DNA of 63,961 nt from Staphylococcus equorum (GCF_029531845.1 NZ_JAMBPV010000012.1:1-63961), one strand, 5' to 3'; counted from the first letter of the stretch, positions 40,288 to 51,453 are shown. Notes: generated from the sequence alone by a model not told the origin. Made by a program: numbers and translations.

Positions 40288-41601
40288 ATGTCTGATAGCA
40301 ATCCAAAACAACTTCATATTGGTGTCTTATTATATGCGTGTGGTCACCACCAAGCTGCTTGGTTGATGCCGAACTCTAGTGTGACACGCATTGGTGAAAT
40401 TACTTATTATCAGGAATTAGCTCAACTTGCTGAAAAAGGACTATTCGACGCAGTATTTTTCGCTGACAATCAATCTTTTCCTGCAAAATCTTCCACGGAT
40501 ATGCCAGCATTTTGGTTCGACCCTATTGTCAGTTTATCTGCTATTGCTCAAGTGACAACACATATTGGACTTGTTGCAACAATTTCAAGTACGTTCTCAA
40601 ACCCTTATACTGCATCCAGACAATTACTTAGTCTAGATCATGTATCACGTGGACGTATAGGTTGGAATCTTGTCACCTCTATGACAGATTTAGAAGCCTT
40701 AAATCATAGTATGGAAATACTGCCTGATCATAAAGAACGTTATGAAATTGCTGCTGAATTTGCAAAAGTAATGAATCAGTTATTCACATCTTGGAATAAC
40801 AAACATTTTGTACATGATCGAAAGAACAAAAAAATTATTAATGATGATTATATTAATGCTATTAATCATTATGGCAAACATTTCAAAGTTAAAGGTCCAT
40901 CAACTACACCGAGTAGTCCTCAAGGTCGTCCAGTAGCTATGCAAGCTGGCGCATCTTCGCAAGGTATTGCTTTAGCAACTCAATATGCAGATGCAGTGTA
41001 TTCAGTATCTTGGAACTTTAAACAAGCGCAAGCTTTTCGAGAAAAAATAGAGCAACAATTACAATTATCACAAAATAGTAAAAGACATATCAAAATTTTC
41101 CCAGGCTTAGTTACATATGTTGCTGAAACTTACGAAGCAGCCTATGCTAAGAAAGAAAAATTAGACAAAGCCTTACCGGTGGAAACCGCATTAAAACAAT
41201 TAAGTTTCTTCATCCAACAAGATTGTCATAACTGGGAGTTAGATGAACCCGTGCCTCCTCTCCCTCCTGTAGAAGATTTTACAGGACCAGTTGGCCGTTA
41301 CGAAACTGTATTGGAAATCATTCGTGATACTCATCCAACGGTAAGAGAACTACTTGGTTACTTAAACGCTGGTGGTGGACATTTCACATTGATTGGCACG
41401 CCTGAAGATATCGTAGATCAAATGGAGCATTGGCTACTAAGTGGTGTAGCCGACGGTTTCAATCTGATGCCTCCTGTCTTTCCTAATAGTTTAGAGGATT
41501 TTGTAGAATTGATTGTTCCAGAATTACAAAAAAGAAATTTATACAGAACAACTTATGACGGTCATACTTTCCGTGAGCATTTAGGATTAGAAGCATTTTA
41601 A
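40288..41601 (+). CDS. NtaA/SnaA/DszA-type FMN-dependent monooxygenase
   Basis: A 437-aa flavin-dependent monooxygenase of the bacterial luciferase-like superfamily, closest in character to the NtaA/SnaA/DszA/DmoA branch. It has HIGVLLYACGHHQAAW at the N-terminus, FDAVFFADNQ, the branch signature SRGRIGWNLVTS near residues 125-136, and QAGASSQGIALATQYADAVY. These enzymes use FMNH2 supplied by a separate reductase and oxidise small organic sulfur or nitrogen compounds. It lies 26 bases after the SDR gene, with TAGGAGGT before the ATG, so the two form an operon. Oxidation of a thiamine, thiazole or pyrimidine derivative is a guess. Confidence 0.92.
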   Translation: MSDSNPKQLHIGVLLYACGHHQAAWLMPNSSVTRIGEITYYQELAQLAEKGLFDAVFFADNQSFPAKSSTDMPAFWFDPIVSLSAIAQVTTHIGLVATISSTFSNPYTASRQLLSLDHVSRGRIGWNLVTSMTDLEALNHSMEILPDHKERYEIAAEFAKVMNQLFTSWNNKHFVHDRKNKKIINDDYINAINHYGKHFKVKGPSTTPSSPQGRPVAMQAGASSQGIALATQYADAVYSVSWNFKQAQAFREKIEQQLQLSQNSKRHIKIFPGLVTYVAETYEAAYAKKEKLDKALPVETALKQLSFFIQQDCHNWELDEPVPPLPPVEDFTGPVGRYETVLEIIRDTHPTVRELLGYLNAGGGHFTLIGTPEDIVDQMEHWLLSGVADGFNLMPPVFPNSLEDFVELIVPELQKRNLYRTTYDGHTFREHLGLEAF

Positions 41602-41630
41602 TCAATCTACAAATATTATAGTTGACACAA

Positions 41631-41675
41631 AAAACCAGAACAACGATTTGTTTAAGAATCGTTGTTCTGGTTTTT
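41631..41675. terminator. Bidirectional terminator, monooxygenase / ffh
   Basis: An 18-bp perfect stem (AAAACCAGAACAACGATT with its complement) and an 8-nt loop, with T-runs on both strands, lies between the convergent monooxygenase and ffh genes. Confidence 0.9.
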
Positions 41676-41705
41676 ATTATTTATAGTTATGCAGAATTCA
41701 TGATT

Positions 41706-43073
41706 TTAGAATGGTAAATTCATACCGTTCATCATATTTTCCATCTGTTTGCGTTTACCTTTTTTGCCTTTGCCGCCACCAGAAAATTGTTTCATCATTT
41801 TTTTCATATCAGTAAATTGTTTCATTAATCTATTGATTTCTTGCACTGAACGCCCTGAACCTTTAGCAATACGTTTTTTACGAGAAACATTTAAAGTTTC
41901 TGGTTTGTTACGCTCAATAGGAGTCATTGATTGAATGATGGCTTTGATGTGATCAATTTGTTTATCATCCATATTCATATTTTCAATGCCTTTCATTTTG
42001 TTCATGCCAGGAATCATTTTCATAATGTCATCAAGAGGCCCTAGGCTTTTAACTTGATCCAATTGTTCCAGAAAGTCTTCCAGTGTAAATGAAGATGTGC
42101 GCATTTTCTTCTCTAAGTCTTTTGCTTTATCTTCATCCACATCTGTTTGTGCTTTTTCAATTAAACTCAATACATCTCCCATACCTAATATACGAGATGC
42201 CATGCGTTCAGGGTGGAATGCTTCTAACCCATCTAGTTTCTCACTCATACCTACAAATTTAATCGGTTTTTGAGTAACTGATCTGATTGAAAGCGCAGCA
42301 CCACCACGTGTATCACCGTCTAATTTTGTTAATGTTACGCCAGATACTTCTAACTGCGAATCAAAAGATTCTGCAACATTCACAGCATCTTGACCTGTCA
42401 TTGCATCAACAACTAACATAATTTCATCAGGCTTCGTGATTTCTTTTACATCGCTTAATTCTTGCATTAATGCTTCATCAACGTGTAAACGACCAGCAGT
42501 ATCAATTATAACAAAGTCTAAATGCTCTTCTTTTGCATGAGTTATTGCATTTTCAACGATTTGTTGTGGCTTAACTTGATCGCCCTCACTATATACTGGG
42601 ATGTCAATTTGTTTACCTACTGTTTGTAATTGATCAATTGCCGCAGGACGATAAATATCTGCTGCTACTAATAATGGTTTTTTATTATATTTTTTACGCA
42701 TTAACAATGCTAATTTACCAGCAGTTGTAGTCTTACCAGCACCTTGTAAACCAACCATCATCACTACAGTTGGCGGCTTGTTAGCCATCTTAATCGTAGC
42801 ATTTTCCCCTCCCATAAGTTGGGTAAGTTCTTCTTGTACAATTTTGATGACTTGTTGTCCAGGTGTTAATGACTTCATAACATCTGAACCTAAAGCTCTA
42901 TCTGATACAGTTTTGACAAATTCTTTTACCACTTTAAAGTTAACATCGGCTTCTAATAACGCTAGTCTTACTTCACGCATCATTAATTTAATATCTGCTT
43001 CAGTAACTTTACCTTTGCCTCGGATTTTTTGCATCGTTCCTTGCAGACGATCGGATAATCCTTCAAATGCCAT
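41706..43073 (-). CDS. ffh: Signal recognition particle protein Ffh
   Basis: SRP GTPase that binds signal sequences and 4.5S-type RNA and targets ribosomes to the membrane. The 455-aa protein has the N domain, a G domain with VGLQGAGKTTTAGKLA near residue 105 and DTAGR, and the methionine-rich M domain ending in KRKQMENMMNGMNLPF. It follows ylxM by 25 bases and belongs to smc-ftsY-ylxM-ffh, which places SRP and its receptor together. Confidence 0.98.
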   Translation of the reverse strand: MAFEGLSDRLQGTMQKIRGKGKVTEADIKLMMREVRLALLEADVNFKVVKEFVKTVSDRALGSDVMKSLTPGQQVIKIVQEELTQLMGGENATIKMANKPPTVVMMVGLQGAGKTTTAGKLALLMRKKYNKKPLLVAADIYRPAAIDQLQTVGKQIDIPVYSEGDQVKPQQIVENAITHAKEEHLDFVIIDTAGRLHVDEALMQELSDVKEITKPDEIMLVVDAMTGQDAVNVAESFDSQLEVSGVTLTKLDGDTRGGAALSIRSVTQKPIKFVGMSEKLDGLEAFHPERMASRILGMGDVLSLIEKAQTDVDEDKAKDLEKKMRTSSFTLEDFLEQLDQVKSLGPLDDIMKMIPGMNKMKGIENMNMDDKQIDHIKAIIQSMTPIERNKPETLNVSRKKRIAKGSGRSVQEINRLMKQFTDMKKMMKQFSGGGKGKKGKRKQMENMMNGMNLPF

Positions 43074-43098
43074 ATCAAATACCCTCCTTTATATGCTT

Positions 43099-43431
43099 TT
43101 ATTCTAAATCTTCAAGTTCTTGAATGTATTGTTTTATTTTTTCTGAATCATTTATATGCTGTTTCATATGTTCATATAACTTTTGTCTTTGTTCAAAATT
43201 TCGGTATAAACCTAATTTTTCTTCATAATCTTCCACTAAATCGCCAGTTCTTCTTATATTATCATACACTGCTTGGCGACTCACATCAAATGTATCAGCA
43301 ATCTCACTTAAAGAGTAATCTTGTAAATAAAATAATTCTAAATAGTTTCTTTGCTTATTTGTTAATAATGATTGGTAAAAATCAAACAGATAATTCATAC
43401 GTATTGTTTTAATTAAATCATTTTGACTCAT
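43099..43431 (-). CDS. ylxM: YlxM, SRP-associated helix-turn-helix protein
   Basis: A 110-aa UPF0122/YlxM family protein: two sigma-70 region-4-like helix-turn-helix segments ([29 protein letters not shown]). Family members bind SRP components in streptococci and are always next to ffh. The ATG at 43431 (MSQNDLIKT) is preceded by AAGGTAAT. It overlaps the 3' end of ftsY by 14 bases, so expression is probably coupled. The longer frame to 43458 is unlikely. Confidence 0.93.
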   Translation of the reverse strand: MSQNDLIKTIRMNYLFDFYQSLLTNKQRNYLELFYLQDYSLSEIADTFDVSRQAVYDNIRRTGDLVEDYEEKLGLYRNFEQRQKLYEHMKQHINDSEKIKQYIQELEDLE

Positions 43432-44650
43432 CTGAATTACCTTCAGTTTCTGTTTCATTTTGATTTGACTCAGGTGCTTCTTCTACATTTTGCTCAATCA
43501 TATCAGCAAATAATCCATAAACATAGCTTTCAGGATTGAATGGTTGTAGATCATCTAATTTTTCACCTAAACCTACATATTTAACTGGAATATGCAGTTC
43601 ATTACGAATTGCTAACACAATACCACCTTTGGCAGTACCATCTAATTTTGTTAAAACAATTCCTGTAACGTTTGTAACTTCTTTAAATGATTTAGCTTGT
43701 GACAATGCGTTTTGGCCTGTCGTCGCATCAAGACAAAGTAAAACTTCATGTGGTGCTTCTGGTACAGCACGTCCAATAACTCGTTTAACTTTTTCTAATT
43801 CATTCATTAAATTAGATTTGTTTTGTAAACGACCAGCAGTATCACATATTAAAATATCTACGTCTTTACTTTTAGCTGCATTAATCGCATCATACATTAC
43901 AGCAGCTGGGTCTGAACCTTCTCTTTGACTCAACACTTCTACGCCGACGCGTTCGCCCCATACTTTAAGTTGTTCAATCGCACCAGCTCTGAATGTATCA
44001 CCAGCAGCAAGCATTACTTTTTTACCTTCAGCTTGGTAGCGATGAGCTAATTTACCAATTGTTGTTGTCTTACCAACACCATTCACTCCGACCATAAGTA
44101 TTACATTTAATCCTTCATTTTCTATATTCATCACTTCTGAGTTATCATCGTCTTGGTGATAGATTTCAACAATTTTCTCAACAATAACTTCACGTAAATC
44201 TTCTGTTTCTGTAATATTGCGACGTTGTGCTTCTTCACGTAACTCTTCTACAAGTTGCATCACAGTATTAAATCCGACATCTGCAGTGATTAACATTTCT
44301 TCTAATGCTTCGAAGAACTCTTCATCTACCTTGCGATAACGTGCGATTAAATTATTAAGTTGTGCTTGGAAATTCTCACGTGATTTTTCTAAACCGGCTC
44401 TAAATTTTGCACCGAGTTGTTGCGCTTCAATTTCTTCAAAATCTTCAATGGAGATTAATCCATCATCATCAAAGTCAGCTTCTTTTAATTTTTTAACTTT
44501 TTTTGCTGGTTTATCTTGATTTTGGGTTTCTGAATCTTGCGGTGCTTCCTCTTGTTGTTCTGTTTCTTGTTTTTCTAATTCTTCAAGTTGTTGCTGTTGT
44601 TCTTCTGAGGGTGCTGAAAATTTATCTTTTAATCGTTTGAAAAAGCTCAT
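43418..44650 (-). CDS. ftsY: SRP receptor FtsY
   Basis: Membrane-associated receptor for SRP. The 410-aa protein starts with a variable Glu/Gln-rich acidic domain (about residues 10-75), then the NG GTPase domain with [16 protein letters not shown] near residue 210, [11 protein letters not shown] and the [10 protein letters not shown] motif. The tail is again acidic and Asn-rich. Its start overlaps the smc stop by 4 bases (ATGA). Confidence 0.98.
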   Translation of the reverse strand: MSFFKRLKDKFSAPSEEQQQQLEELEKQETEQQEEAPQDSETQNQDKPAKKVKKLKEADFDDDGLISIEDFEEIEAQQLGAKFRAGLEKSRENFQAQLNNLIARYRKVDEEFFEALEEMLITADVGFNTVMQLVEELREEAQRRNITETEDLREVIVEKIVEIYHQDDDNSEVMNIENEGLNVILMVGVNGVGKTTTIGKLAHRYQAEGKKVMLAAGDTFRAGAIEQLKVWGERVGVEVLSQREGSDPAAVMYDAINAAKSKDVDILICDTAGRLQNKSNLMNELEKVKRVIGRAVPEAPHEVLLCLDATTGQNALSQAKSFKEVTNVTGIVLTKLDGTAKGGIVLAIRNELHIPVKYVGLGEKLDDLQPFNPESYVYGLFADMIEQNVEEAPESNQNETETEGNSDESK

Positions 44651-47600
44651 GCTTGTTCCTCCTTAATCACTTCATCAATCGTATTTAAATTAACACTTAC
44701 TAATTTGGAAACTCCAGATTCTTGCATTGTCACACCATATAAGCGATCTGAAAATTCCATTGTCCCTTTACGGTGTGTAATCACAATAAATTGAGTTTGG
44801 TCTGATAGCTTTTTTAAATATTGTGCATAACGTATCACGTTTGCTTCATCTAATGCCGCTTCAACCTCATCTAAAATAACAAATGGCGCTGAGCGAACTT
44901 TTAAAATTGCAAATAATAATGCAATAGCACTTAAGGCACGTTCTCCACCACTAAGTAGTGACAAATGTTGTAATTTCTTGCCAGGTGGCTGCACAATGAT
45001 ATCTACCCCTGCAGATAAATAGTCGTCATCTGTTAAGCGTAGTTCTGCTTGTCCTCCACCAAACAATGATTTAAACACATCTGAAAAATGTCCTTGAACA
45101 GCATGGAATGTTTCTTTAAATCGGTCTTTCACCTCTTGGTCCATTTCTTCAATAAGTTGTTCTAAAGTTGTTTTCGCCGCTCTTAAATCAGCTCGTTGTT
45201 CATCTAAAAATGTAAAACGTGTATTGATTTCTTCAAATTGTTCTATCGCATTTAAATTAACTGACCCTAATTCTTCAATAGACATTTTAGTTAATTTTAC
45301 TTTTTTACGTAAAACATCTATATCTTCATCTAATTGATATAATTCACTCGCACGTTCATATGTTAAGTGATAATCTTCACTCAAATGATCAATTGCATAA
45401 TTGATTAATACATCCAAACGAGATTGCTCAGATTTGATATCCTGATAGCGATTTTCTATAGAAAGAATATCTTGATTTGCTTCTTGAAGTTTTTGATCTG
45501 TCACTTCAATTATATCATTCAATTCAAGTCTACGCGATTTAACATCTTCTATGCTTTGAGATAATTTTACTTTCTCAGCTTTACTTTGTTCCATATTATG
45601 TTGAATCGTTTCAAATGCTTTTTCACCTGTCATTTCATCTGAATTAAAAAGCTTAATTTGCTCTTCTAATTTTTGATGTTGCACAACAACATCATTAAGT
45701 TGATTTGCAATTTTTGACTCAGTTTGTTTCTGGGTATTTAAACGTTCTTTTACAACTGCTAAATCAGATTGCTTTTGGTGTAATTGTTGCTGAATCTGTG
45801 TTGTGCTTTCTTTACCTTCTTTAGAAAGTTTTGTATAAAGATTGATATCGTCTTCTAATTTTTGTAATTGTATTTTGATTTTAGCTAATCTTTGTTTTTT
45901 ATCATCAAGTGTTTGTTTACTTGTTTCGCTTTGGTAACCATCATTTTTTTCAAATTCAAATTCTTCATGCTCGTCTTTTAAATGAGCTTCACTTTTACGT
46001 AATCTATCTAGTTCTAATTCATAATCATGAACAGTTTGTTTAATAGCATTATAATGTTGACTTGTATCAAAATATTTTTCGCTCAGTTGTTCAGATTCAT
46101 TTTTAATATTTTGATATTGTTTTTCAAATGCTACTGTTTGCTGTTGATAATCCTCAAGCTGGGCACGCATCGTTGACAGTTCATCTTTTTGGGCTAAGAT
46201 ACTTTTAGATTTACGATCTCCGCCACCTGTCATTGAACCACCAGGATTAACGATATCGCCTTCTAAAGTCACAATACGCGTACGATAACGAATTTTTCTT
46301 GCTAATTCATTAGCATTTTTCAATTCATCTACAACGATTGTATTACCAAGTAAATTTTGAACCACATTTTGATAATCTGATTCAACATGAATAGCTTGTG
46401 CAGCAATATTAATAAAACCTTCACTATTTTGTGCTGTTTTCATAATTTCATTACCAATTTGGCGTGGTTGAATCACATTGAGCGGTAAAAATGTCGCTCT
46501 ACCCAAACCATTCTGTTTTAGATATTGAATTGCCTGTCTACCATCTTTTTCTGAATCAACAATCACATGTTGTAGTGACGCACCAAGTGCAGTTTCAATT
46601 GCTTTAGTTAGATCGGATGGCACTTGGATTACTTCAGCAACAGCGCCACGTATACCTGAAAGTTTATTGTTTTTAGCCTTCAAGATATGTTTTACTCCAT
46701 TAAAGAAATAACTATATTCTTCTTGTTGTGTGGCCAAACTATCAATACGTGATTTTAGTTTATCGTTAAATCGATACGCTTGATGTAATTTTTCTTCGTA
46801 ATCTGATTGTTGCTGTTTAAGCTGTGCTAATTTCTTTTCATAATTATTCAGCTGTTGCTCAGCATTTTTTAATTCTTTTTGGGATGCCGCGGTTTGTTTT
46901 TCAGCTTCATTGATGTCACTTTGAATTTTCTTCAATTGTTCAAAGGCTTCAAGTAATCTAGTATTTAAACGCGATTGCTTCGTTTCATTTTCCTGAATTG
47001 TATGTTCTAAAAATCGTATATCATTATTTACGTCAGATTGTTCAGACATAAGTTGATAATATTCATCTTTGATTGTTTCTAATTTTTCGTCATGTTGTTC
47101 ATCATTAACATAGAGTTGTGATTCAAAGTATTGAATTTTTTCATTTAACTCTTTTTGTTGAGTTTTTAATTTATCTATTTGACTTTGTGCATCTATTTTT
47201 TCTTTTTTTAAGGTTTCTGTTTGTATTTTAAGGCTTTCTTGTTCTTCTTCAAAACGTGCATTCGTTTGTGATTGGTTTTTCTTACGTTCTTCCAACACGT
47301 TAAGTTGTCCTGCATACTTTTCAACTTCTTCGGTCGCTTTAACAAGTTGAAAATTTAATGACTCAATACGTTCATCAAGTTGTTGTCTTTCAGACTTATA
47401 TTTATTTAACGCTTGTGTATGTTGTACTTTTTCTGCATCTTTTGTGGCTTGATGACTTTTTAAATTATTTAAATTATCATCAAGTTCATGAATATTTTTA
47501 CTATATTGTCCAATATCATGCACAGTTACTAGTACATCACTTTTTTCCATTTCTTTGGAAAGGTGTTTATATTCTTTAGCAATAGCTGCTTCTTCCCTTA

Positions 47601-48216
47601 AAGGTTCAACGCGACCTTCCAAATCATATAGAATATCTTGTATTCTTGAAAGGTTATCTTCTGTTTGATCGAGTTTTTGTACAGAGGCAGCTTTGCGTTT
47701 TTTATATTTTAAAACTCCTGCAGATTCTTCTAATATCTGTCTTCTATCCACTGGTTTAGCATTTAGTATTTCATCTACTCGTCCTTGCGAAATAATACTA
47801 AACGCTTCTTTTCCTAAACCCGAGTCTAGAAACAAGTCAATAATATCTTTTAATCTTGCACGGTCATTATTAAGATAATACTCGCTTTCACCACTTCTAT
47901 ATAATCGACGTGTTACAACGACTTCTGTCGCGTCTAATTGTAACTTGCCCGAGCTATTATCTAATTTTAATTTAACTTCTGCATAATTTTGAGCTTTTCG
48001 ATGCTCTGCACCTGAAAAAATGATATCTTCCATTTTAGCACCACGTAGTGATTTAGCAGATTGTTCACCTAACACCCATTTTATTGCATCTGTTATGTTA
48101 CTTTTCCCACTACCATTAGGTCCTACAATTGCTGTTACACCTTCATCAAATTGTACATTTGTGTGCTCCGCAAACGATTTAAACCCAAAGGCATCTATAG
48201 ATTTCAAATATACCAT
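44647..48216 (-). CDS. smc: Chromosome condensation/segregation ATPase SMC
   Basis: The SMC ATPase that, with ScpA and ScpB, organises and segregates the chromosome. The 1189-aa protein has N-terminal Walker A VGPNGSGKSNITDAI, a long coiled coil, a flexible hinge at about residues 510-650 with GGSMTGGG, the return coiled coil, and the C-terminal head with the signature LSLLSGGERALSAIALLFAI and Walker B FVILDEVEAALDEAN. The rnc gene precedes it, separated by about 155 bases, and ftsY follows with a 4-base overlap. Confidence 0.98.
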   Translation of the reverse strand: MVYLKSIDAFGFKSFAEHTNVQFDEGVTAIVGPNGSGKSNITDAIKWVLGEQSAKSLRGAKMEDIIFSGAEHRKAQNYAEVKLKLDNSSGKLQLDATEVVVTRRLYRSGESEYYLNNDRARLKDIIDLFLDSGLGKEAFSIISQGRVDEILNAKPVDRRQILEESAGVLKYKKRKAASVQKLDQTEDNLSRIQDILYDLEGRVEPLREEAAIAKEYKHLSKEMEKSDVLVTVHDIGQYSKNIHELDDNLNNLKSHQATKDAEKVQHTQALNKYKSERQQLDERIESLNFQLVKATEEVEKYAGQLNVLEERKKNQSQTNARFEEEQESLKIQTETLKKEKIDAQSQIDKLKTQQKELNEKIQYFESQLYVNDEQHDEKLETIKDEYYQLMSEQSDVNNDIRFLEHTIQENETKQSRLNTRLLEAFEQLKKIQSDINEAEKQTAASQKELKNAEQQLNNYEKKLAQLKQQQSDYEEKLHQAYRFNDKLKSRIDSLATQQEEYSYFFNGVKHILKAKNNKLSGIRGAVAEVIQVPSDLTKAIETALGASLQHVIVDSEKDGRQAIQYLKQNGLGRATFLPLNVIQPRQIGNEIMKTAQNSEGFINIAAQAIHVESDYQNVVQNLLGNTIVVDELKNANELARKIRYRTRIVTLEGDIVNPGGSMTGGGDRKSKSILAQKDELSTMRAQLEDYQQQTVAFEKQYQNIKNESEQLSEKYFDTSQHYNAIKQTVHDYELELDRLRKSEAHLKDEHEEFEFEKNDGYQSETSKQTLDDKKQRLAKIKIQLQKLEDDINLYTKLSKEGKESTTQIQQQLHQKQSDLAVVKERLNTQKQTESKIANQLNDVVVQHQKLEEQIKLFNSDEMTGEKAFETIQHNMEQSKAEKVKLSQSIEDVKSRRLELNDIIEVTDQKLQEANQDILSIENRYQDIKSEQSRLDVLINYAIDHLSEDYHLTYERASELYQLDEDIDVLRKKVKLTKMSIEELGSVNLNAIEQFEEINTRFTFLDEQRADLRAAKTTLEQLIEEMDQEVKDRFKETFHAVQGHFSDVFKSLFGGGQAELRLTDDDYLSAGVDIIVQPPGKKLQHLSLLSGGERALSAIALLFAILKVRSAPFVILDEVEAALDEANVIRYAQYLKKLSDQTQFIVITHRKGTMEFSDRLYGVTMQESGVSKLVSVNLNTIDEVIKEEQA

Positions 48217-48371
48217 GCTATTCTCCTTTAAAGTGTTCCTTGCTGTTTCACAGTTTAGAAATAATCATGCATTAACCTGAAGGCTAATATATTTCTTAAT
48301 TAACTACATTGCTATTGCGAAGGTTTTAACAATATATAATTCACTTCGTATCACATTACTTTATAACAAAG

Positions 48372-49106
48372 TTATTTGGCTTTATTTTTCATCGATTTAT
48401 ATGCACTTTCTGCTGCTTTTTGTTCAGATTCTTTTTTAGTCTTTCCTTTACCTTCTGCTACTGCAGCATCTTCTAATATTACTTCAGAAGTGAATAGACG
48501 ATGATGCGCTGGCCCTTCTTCATTGATTAAACGATAAGTCACATCACCTTTATTTTGTCTATGCACAAATTCTTGGAATTGGGTTTTAAAGTCAACAACG
48601 CCATCAAGTTCTTCATCTTCGACGTATGGAAAAATGATTTGTTCAGCAAATTTCCATACAGATTCTAAGCCTTGGTCTAAATATAATGCACCTACAAATG
48701 CTTCAAATGCATCTGATACAAGTGAAGGACGGGTTCTGCCACCTGTTTTCTCTTCACCTTTACCTAACAGGATAAGTTCATTGATATGAATTTTTTTCGC
48801 AAATATTACAAGTGAAGGCTCACAAACAATTGTTGCACGCATTTTTGTTAAATTACCCTCAGGCAATTCTGGATATTTATCAAATAAATAACGTGAAACC
48901 GTCAATTCTAATACCGCATCTCCTAAAAATTCTAATCGTTCATTATGCTCTAAACGATTCATATTAAAATCATTTATAAAACTCGAATGCGAAAATGCTT
49001 GCTGATATAATTCTATTTGCTTAAAATTTAAGTCTAATTCTTGCATCTTCAGCGCAAACTTTTTTTCAAACGCTTTAACCATTTCTATTTTTTTATAATT
49101 GGTCAA
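48372..49106 (-). CDS. rnc: Ribonuclease III
   Basis: Double-strand-specific endonuclease that processes rRNA and turns over sense/antisense duplexes. The 244-aa protein has the catalytic signature [14 protein letters not shown] near residue 57 and [16 protein letters not shown] near 130, then a C-terminal double-stranded RNA-binding domain ([11 protein letters not shown] to [16 protein letters not shown]). The start aligns with staphylococcal RNase III, and GAGGAGG is upstream. It follows acpP after a terminator. Confidence 0.97.
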   Translation of the reverse strand: MTNYKKIEMVKAFEKKFALKMQELDLNFKQIELYQQAFSHSSFINDFNMNRLEHNERLEFLGDAVLELTVSRYLFDKYPELPEGNLTKMRATIVCEPSLVIFAKKIHINELILLGKGEEKTGGRTRPSLVSDAFEAFVGALYLDQGLESVWKFAEQIIFPYVEDEELDGVVDFKTQFQEFVHRQNKGDVTYRLINEEGPAHHRLFTSEVILEDAAVAEGKGKTKKESEQKAAESAYKSMKNKAK

Positions 49107-49278
49107 TCTATTTCCTCCTCAGATATAATGCTAAAGTACTAATATCCTTATATTTTACGTGAAAATACAATAAAACTAAAGAAAAAACTGTGTACCGTAT
49201 TCACCAAGTACATATTTAACGAAATTCGATATAACACTTTTATCTTATTAATATAAAACCTGTTTAAAACCATAAAAA

Positions 49279-49307
49279 ATCTGAGCCGTCATCTTAACGA
49301 CTCAGAT
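49279..49307 (-). terminator. Terminator downstream of acpP
   Basis: ATCTGAG-CGT arms with one mismatch form a stem followed by six T residues on the minus strand, 10 bases past the acpP stop. It ends the fapR-plsX-fabD-fabG-acpP transcript. Confidence 0.85.
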
Positions 49308-49316
49308 ATTTGTTTA

Positions 49317-49550
49317 TTACTTTTCAATACTATTGATAAAGTTTACTGCGTCACCAACAGTGTTGATTTTTTCAGCTTCTTCATCTGGAATTTCAGTACC
49401 AAACTCGTCTTCTAATTCCATAACTAATTCAGCAATATCAAGTGAGTCAGCGCCTAAATCATCTTTGAAAGATGCCTCTTTAGTTACTTTTTCAGCGTCA
49501 ACACCTAAACGGTCAACGATAATATCTTTTACTTTGTCGAAGTTTTCCAC
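49317..49550 (-). CDS. acpP: Acyl carrier protein
   Basis: Small acidic carrier (77 aa) that holds growing acyl chains on a 4'-phosphopantetheine arm. The attachment Ser lies in the motif [16 protein letters not shown] near residue 36. A clean AGGAGGTGAAT sits before the start. It is separated from fabG by about 250 bases with no recognised terminator, so it may have an extra promoter giving the high expression typical of ACP. Confidence 0.98.
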   Translation of the reverse strand: MENFDKVKDIIVDRLGVDAEKVTKEASFKDDLGADSLDIAELVMELEDEFGTEIPDEEAEKINTVGDAVNFINSIEK

Positions 49551-49799
49551 GTCGATTCACCTCCTTTAAAAAATCTACTTATAGACTTATATATTTTCCC
49601 ACTTTATCAATTGAAATACAAGTAGTATTTCGCATAATTGTACTAGATACACATTATATTAATGGAACTTATACAATATGGTGGAATAATGAAGTTGTGA
49701 CACAATCATTCCAAATCTATACTTTATAGCTTATCATAACCTGCTATAAGAAATCAGAAGTTTTATAAAACAAAATTTGTCATCTTGTGTATCACTTAC

Positions 49800-50534
49800 T
49801 TACATATACATACCACCATTGACATGTATTGTTTGACCAGTAATATACTTCGCTTTGTCTGAAGCTAAAAATGCTACAGTATGAGAAATATCTTGATCCT
49901 TACCAAATTTAGCTAATGGGATTTGTTCTAACATTTTTGCTTTAAGCTCATCACTTAAAGCATCAGTCATATCAGAAACGATAAAACCTGGTGCAACAGC
50001 GTTTACTGTGATGTTTCTTGAAGCCAATTCACGGGCTGCTGATTTAGTCAAACCAATTACACCAGCTTTAGTCGCAACATAGTTTGCTTGGCCCGGATTA
50101 CCCATAGCACCAACAACACTTGATAAATTAATGATTGCGCCACTCTTTTGTCTTAGCATTTGTGGTGTCACTTTTTGGATACAGTTGAAAACACCTTTTA
50201 AGTTAGTATCAATTACATCATCCCATTCTTGTTCTTTCATACGCATAAGCAAGTTATCACGTGTGATACCTGCGTTATTAACAAGAACATCAACAGATCC
50301 AAATTCACTAACAACCGTTTTAATCATTGCTTTTACTTCATCACCATTTGCAACATTTGCTTGAATGGCAAAGCTTTCAACGCCTATCGCTTTAATTTCT
50401 TCTACAACAGCATCCGCTTTTTCTTTGTTTCCCGAAAAATTTACAGCAACGTTGTATCCTTCTTCTGCCAATTGTATCGCTATACTACGACCAATGCCTC
50501 TCGAAGCACCCGTTACTAATGCACTTTTAGTCAT
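49800..50534 (-). CDS. fabG: 3-oxoacyl-ACP reductase FabG
   Basis: NADPH-dependent reductase of the fatty-acid elongation cycle. The 244-aa SDR has TGASRGIG near residue 8, NNAG, the catalytic Ser in [11 protein letters not shown] and YVATKAG (Tyr-x3-Lys). The C-terminus [13 protein letters not shown] is family-typical. The ATG at 50534 (MTKSALVTG) matches other staphylococcal FabG; an ATG at 50540 is an alternative. The start lies inside the 3' end of fabD (8-base overlap), so the two are coupled. Confidence 0.98.
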   Translation of the reverse strand: MTKSALVTGASRGIGRSIAIQLAEEGYNVAVNFSGNKEKADAVVEEIKAIGVESFAIQANVANGDEVKAMIKTVVSEFGSVDVLVNNAGITRDNLLMRMKEQEWDDVIDTNLKGVFNCIQKVTPQMLRQKSGAIINLSSVVGAMGNPGQANYVATKAGVIGLTKSAARELASRNITVNAVAPGFIVSDMTDALSDELKAKMLEQIPLAKFGKDQDISHTVAFLASDKAKYITGQTIHVNGGMYM

Positions 50535-51453
50535 TTTCATTCCACGCTTTCATATCTTCTAATGTTTGAATTGAAGTTATTTTTACATCTCTATTTATCT
50601 TTTTAATTAAACCTGAAAGTACTTTACCAGGACCAATTTCAATAAAATGATCTACACCTTGATCAATTAACCACTGTGTTGAATCAATGAATTGTACAGG
50701 TGAATATAATTGTTTAATCATATTATTCTTAATTACATTTGCATCTGTTTCACCTTTTGCATGCACATTTTGAACCACAGGAAATTGTGCATCATTCCAG
50801 TCAAACTGTTCAATATACTCAGCAAAATCGTCTTTGATAACCTGCATCATAGATGAATGAAATGGTCCAGACACAGCAAGTGGTAGAACGCGTTTCGCGC
50901 CTAATGCTTTGCCTTCTGCCACTAATTTATCTATTAATGTTTTATGCCCCGAGACAACGATTTGTCCAGGCGAATTAACGTTTGCTGGTTCAATAATTTC
51001 TTCATCTGTTGAAAGTTTTTGGCATATTGCATTAACGTCATCAAAATCTAAACCTAGTACCGCTGCCATACTTCCAACTCCATCAGGAAAAGCGACTGCC
51101 ATCAATTGTCCACGTTTACGAACGATTTGAACTGCATCGTCAAATTTCAACACACCACTCGCCACTAGACTCACATATTCACCTAAACTATGGCCCATTG
51201 TATAATCAGCATTTAGATTATTGAGTGCTTGTAATAAAGCTGAACTATGTGTTAGCAAAGCAGGTTGTGTATTTTCTGTTTGACCTAATTTATTTTCTTC
51301 ATCTGAAAACATTGTTTCTAAAATATCAAAATCCATTTGTGCTTGTGCTTGATTAAGTATCATTGTTGCAGCATCATTTTGATTAAATAAATCATTTGCC
51401 ATCCCGACTTTTTGTGATCCTTGGCCTGGGAAGATAATCGCAGTTTTACTCAT
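50527..51453 (-). CDS. fabD: Malonyl-CoA:ACP transacylase FabD
   Basis: Transfers malonyl groups from CoA to ACP. The 308-aa protein has [12 protein letters not shown] at the N-terminus, the nucleophile Ser in [11 protein letters not shown] near residue 90 and the partner His in [10 protein letters not shown] near 200. It overlaps plsX upstream by 8 bases and fabG downstream. Confidence 0.98.
   Translation of the reverse strand: MSKTAIIFPGQGSQKVGMANDLFNQNDAATMILNQAQAQMDFDILETMFSDEENKLGQTENTQPALLTHSSALLQALNNLNADYTMGHSLGEYVSLVASGVLKFDDAVQIVRKRGQLMAVAFPDGVGSMAAVLGLDFDDVNAICQKLSTDEEIIEPANVNSPGQIVVSGHKTLIDKLVAEGKALGAKRVLPLAVSGPFHSSMMQVIKDDFAEYIEQFDWNDAQFPVVQNVHAKGETDANVIKNNMIKQLYSPVQFIDSTQWLIDQGVDHFIEIGPGKVLSGLIKKINRDVKITSIQTLEDMKAWNEND

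Noticed and set aside
49800..50534. The core fabG as the possible source of the riboswitch-linked SDR by duplication
   Set aside because: The sequences differ at key motifs and share little beyond SDR consensus, so a recent duplication is not supported.
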